Shown: positions 1 through 7,292 of the stretch, piece by piece
How positions within the stretch are numbered: position 1 is the stretch's first letter
How the letters are laid out: the number at the start of each line of letters is the position of its first letter
Assembly: GCA_937121005.1 (NCBI GenBank)
Contig: CAKZKB010000579.1
Span: forward strand, 1 to 10,250
Length of the DNA stretch: 10,250 nt
Source of the DNA: an uncultured cyanobacterium
GTDB taxonomy: Bacteria; Cyanobacteriota; Cyanobacteriia; Cyanobacteriales; Geitlerinemataceae
Direction of reading: 5' to 3'
Position numbers and translations under genes: made by a program
Notes under the pieces: model-generated
Told to the model about the DNA's origin: nothing
The model's database searches: none
What the model saw: the letters and a program-made list of their open reading frames with translations, nothing else

Positions 1-46
1 GGACGGAGTATGATGAGAAGGGTCGCTTGAAACGGACGATCGATGT
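1..46 (+). repeat. Rhs direct repeat, copy 1
   Basis: This stretch encodes TEYDEKGRLKRTIDV and aligns without gaps with 4576-4621 (TEYDEQGRLKRTIDV), with only a few mismatches, including the shared run CGCTTGAAACGGACGATCGA. Similarity decays after this point. Homology probably continues left of the window, because the second copy has Rhs repeats upstream of the aligned part. Confidence 0.8.
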
Positions 47-3000
47 CAATGGGGACGCTATTAAGCTAACCTATAACCCCGACCAGTCTTTCCAAGAAGT
101 CAAAGATATTTATGGGGAAGTGACCCGCTACGTTTACGATGAATTTGGGAACGTTGTCACCGAACTCGATCCGACAGGGCGAGAAACTCACTACAAGTAT
201 GAAGATCCCAACAATCGTACCCTCGAAACTGAGGTAACTGTAGTAACGGTAGAGGATGGGGTCGAACTACGGCGTACCACACAGCATACTTATGATGCCA
301 AGGGGAACAAGCTCACGGAGACTGACTCCGCTGGTAACACCACTCGATACAGCTACAATCGGTATGGAGATATTACCTCTGTTACGGATCCTTTAGGAGA
401 CACCATATCTCATCGTTATGACGAACGGGGAAATCGTGTAGAAACCATAGACGCAGAAGGAAATAAAACGAACTTCAAATACGACAGTGGTGGACGACTA
501 CGATTTCTGACTGATGCTAACAAGGAAACTACGGAGTTTCAGTATGAGGCCTTCGGTAATGTCAAGAAGGTAATCGATCCGCTTCTGAACATAACAGAGT
601 ACAAGTATAACGCTAACGGCGATCGTACCGAAGAAAAACGGTATGTCACCACTGCAACAGGTGAGATTCGAGAAGCGATCGCGACCTGGGACTACGATAA
701 AGAAGGACGTGTTAAGCTGACTGTCGATCCCGAGCAAAACGAGATAAAATACAACTACGATAAGAATGGCAACCTCATCTCAGAGCTTAATGGGCGAGGC
801 TACGAGACAAAGTTAGTCTATGACGAGAAAGGACAGTTAGTGGAGACTATCTATCCCGATAACACGCTTAATAACAATGAAGATAATCCCCGTACAGTGA
901 CGATCTACGATAAAGGTGGTCGCCGTCGAGCCTCCATTGATGAAGTAGGGCAAGTAACCCACTACGTCCACGATGCTACAGGGCGCTTGGTGGAGACTAT
1001 CTATCCTAAAGCTGATAACAGTGGTCTCTCAGACCTCTTAGACTCTTTAGGACTGACAGGCAGTACGCTTGCAGATATTGATTGGACGCAAGTAATATAT
1101 CCGACAGATTTGCCAGAACTATTCAGAAGCGACGCTTCTAATCCTTACCCCCGTATCCGCACGGAGTACAACAAGGCAGGAGAAGTGAAAGCTGAAATCG
1201 ACGAGCGGGGCAATCGTGTAGAATATCGCTACGACCAATATGGATTTTTGGTGGAAACAATTTACCCGGATGATACGCCGGAACTGGATGACAATCCTCG
1301 TACAACGTACACGTATGATGAAGCAAGGCGACGGGAGACAGTAACGGATGCTCTCAATCGCACTACAACGAATGTGTACGATAAAGTTGGCCGACTTAAG
1401 GGAGTACAGTTTCACGATGGTACATCTATCGAGACTCAATATGATGCCTTGGGACGGCAGGCGGCAACGATCGATGCTTTGGGCTATCGGACAGAGTATG
1501 AATACGATCCGTTAGGTCGCCTGACAGACGTAGTACAGTTCATCAACCCTGGTACGTCTGAAGAACGGGAGATTCGCACCGAGTATGGTTATGACGAGTT
1601 GGGTCGCCAGATTTTCCAAGAGGATGCCAACGATAATCGCACTCAATACGAGTACGACTTGGCAGGTCGTCGAACGGCGGTAGTATTGCCACTCGGACAG
1701 CGATCTGAGATGACCTACGATGGGGTAGGTAATATCTTGACGGAGAAAGACTTCAACGGGGAAGTGAAAACGTATACCTACGATCCGCGCAATCGTCTGA
1801 CACTCTTGGACTTAGAGGACGATCCGGATGTAAGTTACACCTATACGCTGACAGGGCTGATGAAAACAGTCACAGACGGACGTGGGATAACGAGTTATAC
1901 CTATGACAATCGCGATCGCCTCATTGGACGGGTAGATCCGACGGGGCCGTACCTCGACAATGGGCTATCAATTTTCTACACTTACGACGCGGCCAGTAAC
2001 CGGACTTCAGTGGAAACGCCGGGAGGCTTAACAATCTATGAGTTTGACGAACGTAACCGTTTGGGAACCGTTTTGGATTCCAGCCAGGGACTAACGACCT
2101 ACAAGTACGATGGGGAAAATAATCTCATTGAGGTAACACTGCCCAACAGAGTAGTAGAAACGAGGCAGTACGACGAACTCGATCGGTTAGGGTTACTGGA
2201 GCAAAAGCTCGCAGGAGAAGTCCTAGCTAGCTACAACTACGAACTAAACGATGCTGGGCATCGGGAATCTGTCACGGAAATGCAACGCCAGCTTGACGGT
2301 ACGTTGATAACTCGGACAGTCGAGTACGATTACGATGCGCTATATCGCCTGACAGAAGAGCGGTTTGACAGCCGCATGATTCTGTATGAGTACGATGATG
2401 TGGGAAACCGTCTGGAGAAAAACGATTCAGTAGACGGGGTGACTACTTACGTTTACGATCGCAACGATCGTCTCGAAAGCGAGACAACGGGCGGGGTGCA
2501 GACAAGCTACACTTATGACGACAACGGCAATACAAAGACGAAAACGACGGGAGTAGAAAACACAATCTATACTTGGGACGATCGAAATCGATTGCTGGAC
2601 CTACAGGTTCCAGACAGCGATGCAATTTCCTATGCTTACGACGACAACAACATTCGGGTAAGCACCAAGGTAGGAAGTACGACTACAAATTTCCTAGTGG
2701 ATGGAAATCGGGCTTACGACCAGGTATTAGAGGAGTTTGTCGATGGGACTCCATCGGTACAGTACGTCTACGGTTTGGATTTAATTTCCCAACAGCAGTC
2801 TGGAGAACAGTCTGTGTACCTAGTGGATGGGCTAGGAAGCACTCGCGGGTTGACAGATGCGATCGGCGAGGTGGCGAGCACGTATATCTACGATGCTTAT
2901 GGTAATTTAGTGAGTTCTACCGGAACTGTACAGAACAATTATTTGTACACTGGAGAGCAGTTCGATTCAAACGTAGGACATCTCTATCTAAGGAATCGGT

Positions 3001-3779
3001 ATTACGATCCGACTACAGGACGCTTTACATCAAGGGATATCTTTGAAGGCTTTTTGACCGATCCTCAATCTCTTGCAAAATATCCTTATGTACATGCCAA
3101 TCCTGTAAACGCTACCGATCCAAGTGGATTGGTACTACTTAATGCAGTGGTTGCTCCCAGTGTTCACTCAAACTTGATAGCGTTATCGTTAATTTCTGCT
3201 CCCTTCTTATCTTATGCCAATACAAAATCTGTTCCTACGGTTATTGCCAAAGCCCTAGCGGAGTCCTGCGCACTAGCCAACGATGTATTTTGCCGCATTG
3301 ATGGATATCCATTAGTGTTTTACGGGGCAGCAGATTTACGGGAACATTCGGAACATATCTATCTAGCACAGCTTGGTTTCGGTTTTACCCGAACTCGAAG
3401 CACAACCGGAGTCTCTAACCCACTCCCAGTCAATTTGCTGAGGAAATTGCCAAAATGGTCTAGAACTTGGCTAAAACGGAGGGAATTCGACCGAAATCAA
3501 GCTAATTACATCGATCGAGTAGGTCTCCCACCGGCTCTGGACGAATATCCTTTTGCATCGACTTGGGAAGGGGGAGTAGCTAACTACGAAGCCAACCAGG
3601 TTTCTGTGAAAGCAGTAAGTCTAGCTGAATCCAATCGGCAGGGAAACTTCATGGGTCGTTTTTATCGAAGGGCAGATATTGTTGCAAACAGACCAGAAGG
3701 GTCGTTTGGCGTAATCACTCTACCCTACGAATATACTCCTTCTTTCTGGATCGATCGTCAGGGTAACGCAGGCCGGTAA
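1..3779 (+). CDS. Rhs/YD-repeat polymorphic toxin with C-terminal NucA/NucB-like nuclease, 5'-partial
   Basis: The frame is open from base 3 (reading TEYDEKGRLKR) with no start, so the N-terminus lies left of the window. Counting residues from codon 27, about 990 residues are YD/Rhs repeats (YDxxGNxxxxxD type), including three L-V-E-T-I-Y-P modules near 271, 321 and 408. These repeats form the Rhs beta-cage that encapsulates a toxin. The Rhs-associated core follows at ~985-1033 (YLRNRYYDPTTGRF ... NPVNATDPSGL), the usual junction with a variable tip. The tip (~1035-1250) begins with a mildly hydrophobic stretch. It contains DEYPFASTWEGG (D1172, E1173) and, 28 residues later, ESNRQG (E1201) followed by FYRR, which match from memory the NucA/NucB (DNase_NucA_NucB) signature. 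Inference: a secreted or contact-delivered DNase toxin; the export route is not visible. Rhs identity is very secure; the nuclease assignment is likely but motif-based. Confidence 0.93.
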   Translation, partial: TEYDEKGRLKRTIDVNGDAIKLTYNPDQSFQEVKDIYGEVTRYVYDEFGNVVTELDPTGRETHYKYEDPNNRTLETEVTVVTVEDGVELRRTTQHTYDAKGNKLTETDSAGNTTRYSYNRYGDITSVTDPLGDTISHRYDERGNRVETIDAEGNKTNFKYDSGGRLRFLTDANKETTEFQYEAFGNVKKVIDPLLNITEYKYNANGDRTEEKRYVTTATGEIREAIATWDYDKEGRVKLTVDPEQNEIKYNYDKNGNLISELNGRGYETKLVYDEKGQLVETIYPDNTLNNNEDNPRTVTIYDKGGRRRASIDEVGQVTHYVHDATGRLVETIYPKADNSGLSDLLDSLGLTGSTLADIDWTQVIYPTDLPELFRSDASNPYPRIRTEYNKAGEVKAEIDERGNRVEYRYDQYGFLVETIYPDDTPELDDNPRTTYTYDEARRRETVTDALNRTTTNVYDKVGRLKGVQFHDGTSIETQYDALGRQAATIDALGYRTEYEYDPLGRLTDVVQFINPGTSEEREIRTEYGYDELGRQIFQEDANDNRTQYEYDLAGRRTAVVLPLGQRSEMTYDGVGNILTEKDFNGEVKTYTYDPRNRLTLLDLEDDPDVSYTYTLTGLMKTVTDGRGITSYTYDNRDRLIGRVDPTGPYLDNGLSIFYTYDAASNRTSVETPGGLTIYEFDERNRLGTVLDSSQGLTTYKYDGENNLIEVTLPNRVVETRQYDELDRLGLLEQKLAGEVLASYNYELNDAGHRESVTEMQRQLDGTLITRTVEYDYDALYRLTEERFDSRMILYEYDDVGNRLEKNDSVDGVTTYVYDRNDRLESETTGGVQTSYTYDDNGNTKTKTTGVENTIYTWDDRNRLLDLQVPDSDAISYAYDDNNIRVSTKVGSTTTNFLVDGNRAYDQVLEEFVDGTPSVQYVYGLDLISQQQSGEQSVYLVDGLGSTRGLTDAIGEVASTYIYDAYGNLVSSTGTVQNNYLYTGEQFDSNVGHLYLRNRYYDPTTGRFTSRDIFEGFLTDPQSLAKYPYVHANPVNATDPSGLVLLNAVVAPSVHSNLIALSLISAPFLSYANTKSVPTVIAKALAESCALANDVFCRIDGYPLVFYGAADLREHSEHIYLAQLGFGFTRTRSTTGVSNPLPVNLLRKLPKWSRTWLKRREFDRNQANYIDRVGLPPALDEYPFASTWEGGVANYEANQVSVKAVSLAESNRQGNFMGRFYRRADIVANRPEGSFGVITLPYEYTPSFWIDRQGNAGR

Positions 3780-3795
3780 AATTCTTCTTGACTTT

Positions 3796-3802
3796 AAGGG
3801 AG
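3796..3802 (+). promoter_or_regulatory. Shine-Dalgarno for the immunity gene
   Basis: AAGGGAG lies nine bases before ATG 3812. It decides the start of the downstream gene against the in-frame TTG at 3788, which has no such site, and lets the immunity protein be translated from the same message as the toxin. Confidence 0.7.
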
Positions 3803-3811
3803 TTTCATATC

Positions 3812-4444
3812 ATGCTCGAATTTCAAAGAAATCTTGATTTTATCTCAGAATGGTTGAGAAACAACCAACCAAACTCTTATGACGCTTTGCAGCCTGGGCT
3901 AGACAGGTCTGAAATTGACTATTTTTTGGAGCCCGTACCGTTTTTGCTGCCTGAAGAGTTTTATCAATTATATCAGTGGCGGGACGGGACGCTATTCTTA
4001 GATGACACCTCTCGACTGTTTCCAGGATACCGATTTAATTCCATACGGGATGCGCTGGATTTGCGGCTGGAAATTTCGGAAATTGTGGAAGATTGGCTTC
4101 TCGACAAGATGCGAAATGAAGATGGGTTTTGGATAGAACATTCTGGTGTATATAATAACTATTTTTTGCCTATATTTTCACTTGACCATGAAGATCATAT
4201 ATGTATTCTTGGCAAAGAAAATAAAGATGAAATTTCTCCCATACTGAGTGTTTTTTTTGAAGGAGGTGTACACATTAAGTACGACAACTTAAATAGCATG
4301 ATGAAAACAATTGCAGTCTGCTATGAGATTGGAGCTTACTATAACTTCGAGCATCCTGATGGACACAAAGAGCTTTATTATGATGAAAACCTGGTAGAAG
4401 AAATTCGCGCCCAGTATAATCCTGGAAGCGATTTTGTTTCTTAG
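3812..4444 (+). CDS. SMI1/KNR4 (SUKH)-like protein, probable immunity protein to the Rhs nuclease
   Basis: A 210-residue acidic protein without signal peptide or membrane segment. ATG 3812 is chosen for its AAGGGAG ribosome-binding site. Residues 26-59 read LQPGLDRSEIDYF...LPEEFYQLYQWRDG. This is the N-terminal pattern of the SMI1/KNR4 (SUKH) fold: a helix ending in LP.EF, then an aromatic/N-D-G turn. The middle contains FLPIFSLDHEDHICILG, compatible with the family's central strands (usually I-P-I/F-x-x-D). SUKH proteins are common immunity proteins encoded directly after polymorphic nuclease toxins. Here the gene starts 32 bases after the Rhs-nuclease stop codon on the same strand, so I infer that it binds and neutralises that toxin tip in the cytoplasm and is co-transcribed with it. 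Codon use is AT-richer than in the flanking Rhs genes, as is common for exchangeable tips and their immunity genes. Confidence 0.82.
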   Translation: MLEFQRNLDFISEWLRNNQPNSYDALQPGLDRSEIDYFLEPVPFLLPEEFYQLYQWRDGTLFLDDTSRLFPGYRFNSIRDALDLRLEISEIVEDWLLDKMRNEDGFWIEHSGVYNNYFLPIFSLDHEDHICILGKENKDEISPILSVFFEGGVHIKYDNLNSMMKTIAVCYEIGAYYNFEHPDGHKELYYDENLVEEIRAQYNPGSDFVS

Positions 4445-4460
4445 CGGTAGTTGACATAAA

Positions 4461-6032
4461 GTGAAGGTAATCGACCCGGATCGGGAGGAGAATACGACGC
4501 AATTCGTTTATGATGTGGGGGATCGTCCTCATTATTTGAACGAGATTGTGGATCCGTTGGGACGCAGTGGGGTGCGGACGGAGTATGACGAACAAGGACG
4601 CTTGAAACGGACGATCGATGTAGACGACGACGCGATCGAGTTTATCTACGATCCCAACAATTCTATTCAAACAGTTCGGGATGCTTACGGCAATCCCACT
4701 ACTTACGAATACGACGATCGAGGCAATGTCGTTCAACAACAAAATGCCTACGGTCACTCTACTTTCTTGGTTTACGATGAGGATAATAACATCACGAAAG
4801 TTACCGATCCCAATGGTAATATTGCCACCTATATTTACGACAACAAAGGGAACGTATTGACTCGCACTGAGTTCCACAATCCTGACGATCAAAATCCTGA
4901 CACGACTCGCTATACTTACGATCGCTTTGGCAATCAAACTTCGATTACGTTGCCAACTGGAGCGACATTTGAAATGAAATACGACAGCAAGGGGAACTTG
5001 CTGGAAATGCGAGATGATGGGGATAATCTCATTCAATCGTTTACCTACGACAGTCGCGGCCTCATCACTTCTGAAAGCGATCCATTTGGCACAACCCGCT
5101 ACAGTAACTTCGATCGCTTTGGCAATCCTCACCAAATTCAAGATCCCGATGGCAAAGTGACAACCGCCACTTACACCAGTCAAGGATTGCTCGAAACCAT
5201 GACCGATGAAGACGGCATATCCACCTTCACCTACGACAAAGAAGGACGGGAAAAACGAGCCGACTACGGCAACGGAATCTATGTTGAATACGATTATGAA
5301 GGAGCCGGACGAGATTGGACAACCCTAGACGCACCCACCATCGGCCATATCGAACGTCGCTTTACCGACGATGGTAAATTAGGTGGTTGGTTGACCCCAG
5401 GAGAAGGAGAAATTACCTTCACCTACGATCGCGCCGGACGTTTAGAAACCGAAACCGATCCCAGTGGAAACATCACCCGCTACACCTACGATGCTGTTGG
5501 TCGAGTGCAAACCGTCACCGACGAACAAACCGGACTCATCACCGAATATCATTACGACACCCTCATCGGAGACGATCCCGACCCCGATGTTGACGACAAT
5601 CTCATCGGTCGTCAAACCGGACAGACGATCGTCCTCGACGGCAACACCCGCTATACCAACAGTTCCACTTACTATGCAGACGGACAGGTGAAAACCACCA
5701 CCGATCCGCGTAACAATACTTGGTTCTATCGCTACACTCCTACAACCACAACCATTATCGATCCCTTGGGTCGAGAAACGACTACCGTTCAGTCTTCCGA
5801 ATACTTACCCGTTGAAATTCTCTATCCCGATGGAACCCGAGAAACCAGCGAATACTTGTTTGGAAACAACTTGTCGGAAGGGGACGAGTACCCCACTGTT
5901 TTGACCGATCGCGGTGGGAACGATCGCACCTATACCTATGACGAACTCGGTCGCCTGCAAACCGCAACCGATTTGGGCGATTGTGTCGCGTTTTGTGGAT
6001 CCACCTCAAACGAACACGACGAAAATCATTAG
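4461..6032 (+). CDS. Displaced Rhs/YD-repeat fragment lacking N-terminus, core and toxin tip
   Basis: About 523 residues of Rhs/YD repeats. The only start in the short open stretch is GTG 4461, because an in-frame TGA lies at 4452-4454 and no good ribosome-binding site is visible. Repeat sequence is already in progress at the first codon (KVIDPDREENTTQFVYD), so the 5' part is missing. The segment from 4576 matches the window start (bases 1-46) closely. The block ends after YDELGRLQTATDLG with about 18 unrelated residues, where the frame runs into a repeat patch at about 5979. There is no Rhs core (no NP...DPSGL) and no toxin. Inference: a silent remnant left downstream of the immunity gene that can serve as homology for exchanging Rhs tips, or a gene truncated by rearrangement. 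It may not make a functional protein, although the frame itself is unbroken. Confidence 0.8.
   Translation: MKVIDPDREENTTQFVYDVGDRPHYLNEIVDPLGRSGVRTEYDEQGRLKRTIDVDDDAIEFIYDPNNSIQTVRDAYGNPTTYEYDDRGNVVQQQNAYGHSTFLVYDEDNNITKVTDPNGNIATYIYDNKGNVLTRTEFHNPDDQNPDTTRYTYDRFGNQTSITLPTGATFEMKYDSKGNLLEMRDDGDNLIQSFTYDSRGLITSESDPFGTTRYSNFDRFGNPHQIQDPDGKVTTATYTSQGLLETMTDEDGISTFTYDKEGREKRADYGNGIYVEYDYEGAGRDWTTLDAPTIGHIERRFTDDGKLGGWLTPGEGEITFTYDRAGRLETETDPSGNITRYTYDAVGRVQTVTDEQTGLITEYHYDTLIGDDPDPDVDDNLIGRQTGQTIVLDGNTRYTNSSTYYADGQVKTTTDPRNNTWFYRYTPTTTTIIDPLGRETTTVQSSEYLPVEILYPDGTRETSEYLFGNNLSEGDEYPTVLTDRGGNDRTYTYDELGRLQTATDLGDCVAFCGSTSNEHDENH
4576..4621 (+). repeat. Rhs direct repeat, copy 2
   Basis: Partner of bases 1-46, offset by 4575 bases. 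The two copies bracket nearly the whole visible Rhs-toxin/immunity cassette in direct orientation, so recombination between them could delete or exchange it. Confidence 0.8.
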
Positions 6033-6215
6033 TACAATGGCAGTACATTAAGCGTCGATCGCGTCGTGTTTTGTGGATCCATTCTGTCAAGTGCGCCGGG
6101 GTAAAATGGATCCATTTTGGTGGCGATCGTCTGATGTTGTGGATCCACTTGAGAGGTCGCCAGGACGAACGGGCTCGTTATTGTACGATTATCGATGGCG
6201 GTAGAGGTGGATCCA
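5979..6215. repeat. TGGATCCA palindrome cluster with degenerate tandem units
   Basis: The octamer palindrome TGGATCCA occurs at 5996-6003, 6074-6081, 6107-6114, 6140-6147 and 6208-6215, with outliers at 6515-6522 and 8783-8790. Spacings inside the cluster are 78, 33, 33 and 68 bp. The copy at 6107 sits in the 16-bp perfect palindrome AAAATGGATCCATTTT (6103-6118), and the one at 6208 in GTGGATCCAC. The 25 bp before and including the first two octamers (5979-6003 and 6057-6081) match at 22 of 25 positions. A shorter version lies at 6125-6147, and a degenerate one without the octamer starts near 6360. I know of no named element with this octamer; the patch begins exactly where Rhs coding similarity ends. 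Confidence 0.8.
6013..6070. repeat. 58-bp inverted-repeat-bounded element, copy 1
   Basis: The element is bounded by AACACGACG (6013-6021) and its exact complement CGTCGTGTT (6062-6070). It contains AAAATCATTAGTACAATGG and a second GTAC. A close copy occurs at 6317-6373. The structure is like a very small palindromic interspersed element; no transposase of its own and no obvious target duplication are visible. Confidence 0.65.
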
Positions 6216-6316
6216 CTTTTGGGAATCGATGCGATGCTATGGCGGAAAAAGCGAGAGATAGTAGGGGCGATCGCCGCCATCCGCATCCGATGTCGAGCCG
6301 GGTAGAGCGCATGACG

Positions 6317-6373
6317 AACACGGCAAAAATCATTAGTACAATCGCAGTACACGAGGGGCGATCGTGTCGTGTT
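6317..6373. repeat. 58-bp inverted-repeat-bounded element, copy 2
   Basis: This second copy of 6013-6070 lies 304 bp downstream in the same orientation, with ends AACACGGCA (6317-6325) and TGTCGTGTT (6365-6373), one mismatch between ends. The stretch AAAATCATTAGTACAAT is identical in both copies. The two copies frame most of the TGGATCCA cluster. Confidence 0.65.
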
Positions 6374-6408
6374 TGGCTATACATTGACTTCATTTTCCGT
6401 AACAAACG

Positions 6409-6448
6409 AAAGCCTTACAGGGAGAGGCTTTTAAGCAATCGTCCCTGT
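6409..6448 (+). other. Possible H-type pseudoknot
   Basis: Stem 1 is AAAGCCT (6409-6415) with AGGCTTT (6425-6431). Seven of its nine loop bases, ACAGGGA (6417-6423), are exactly complementary to TCCCTGT (6442-6448). The linkers are one base, one base and ten bases, which fits an H-type pseudoknot. Stem 1 followed by TTTT could instead act as a weak intrinsic terminator. No gene or promoter that would make this RNA is evident. Confidence 0.4.
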
Positions 6449-7292
6449 CAAAGTGTGCCGATATTAACAAAAGTCAACACAAATGAAAGCGTCTTATTGA
6501 GAACGAACTGTTGATGGATCCAGATTGCCGAAAAACCCAACGTCAAAATGCAATATCGTACAGCAAACAAAGCCATGAAAGCGGAGAAAAAAGCGATCGC
6601 TTAACAGTAAATCTCACCAAAGGTTGCCAGTTCCGAGACCGATTCATAAAGACCGTTCCGAGACGATCGAGAAAATCTAAAAAATCTGTTGGGGCTACAG
6701 GATAGAAGAGAACGAAAATTGAGGATCGAAAAAATTTGAGAAAGCCTCTACCTCTGGCAATTTCATAGAGATAGGAAATCGGATGATATAATCGCTCCCG
6801 TCACTTCCCCTTACAAGTGGAATTCGTTCGTTTGTACAAAAACATAAGACCTGTGCTCATCTTGTGCCTGTAAACTCTCGAGCGCAGAAAAACAGATATT
6901 TAAAAGCAGTTCACTTCCAGTGCGAGGTCATTTCAACCTTTAATGAGTATAAAGCTCTCGAAAATGAAAGGATTAAAAGGTAGAAAATAGGCAATTCAGA
7001 ATCCTTTCTACTCATTTAACAAATTCTGCTACAAACGAAAATAACTTCTTTTAGGAAAACAAGGCAGCGATCGTTCTCAGAATGGCAACGATACTTGCCT
7101 AAGATAGAGCCAAAAACAGGCAAAGTGGAAGAAAAGATAGAGAAAATCAGAAGATCGAGGTATGGCCCTAGTATAAAAGAGCGATCGGTTGCCGTCAAAA
7201 GGGGCCGACAGAGACAAAATCGGGATCGCGATCGCCGGCCGGGCCGACGATCGTCGCCATACAAGGGTCAACTAACACAAAAAGGGTGCAAA
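6449..7292. other. Intergenic stretch with no recognisable gene
   Basis: This region is AT-richer than its surroundings. Its open frames are short and lack ribosome-binding sites and recognisable composition. It contains one outlying TGGATCCA (6515-6522) and HIP1 octamers near 6594 and 7228. A 9-bp perfect inverted repeat, GAAAGGATT (6966-6974) with AATCCTTTC (7000-7008), also lies here. The last ~200 bp presumably include the promoter and left end of the insertion sequence, but I cannot place either. Confidence 0.6.
7281..7286 (+). promoter_or_regulatory. Shine-Dalgarno of the transposase
   Basis: AAAGGG ends six bases before ATG 7293. This supports that start over more upstream in-frame codons of an open stretch reaching back to about 7095. 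Confidence 0.55.

Noticed and set aside
3788..3811. TTG start adding eight residues to the immunity protein
   Set aside because: No ribosome-binding site precedes it, while AAGGGAG is well placed for ATG 3812.
5979..6215. CRISPR array
   Set aside because: The shared sequence is only 8 bp (25 bp in two copies), spacing is irregular (78, 33, 33, 68), and no cas genes are present.
5981..6514. Open frame with four W-I-H motifs (LWIHLKR, LWIHSVK, KWIHFGG, LWIHLRG)
   Set aside because: The motif is just the translation of TGGATCCAY, and the in-frame recurrence follows from the 78/33/33 spacing. The frame starts inside the Rhs end, has no ribosome-binding site and shows no protein-like composition.
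6787..6792. TATAAT as a promoter -10 box
   Set aside because: No acceptable -35 hexamer at the right distance and no gene close downstream.
7228..7257. GC-rich hairpin before the transposase
   Set aside because: The complementarity comes mostly from overlapping HIP1/CGATCG palindromes that are frequent throughout this genome; the stem is not extended.
7095..7292. Upstream extension of the transposase frame by 66 codons
   Set aside because: Basic low-complexity sequence without counterpart in IS4-family proteins. ATG 7293 has a Shine-Dalgarno sequence and begins the conserved N-terminal domain.
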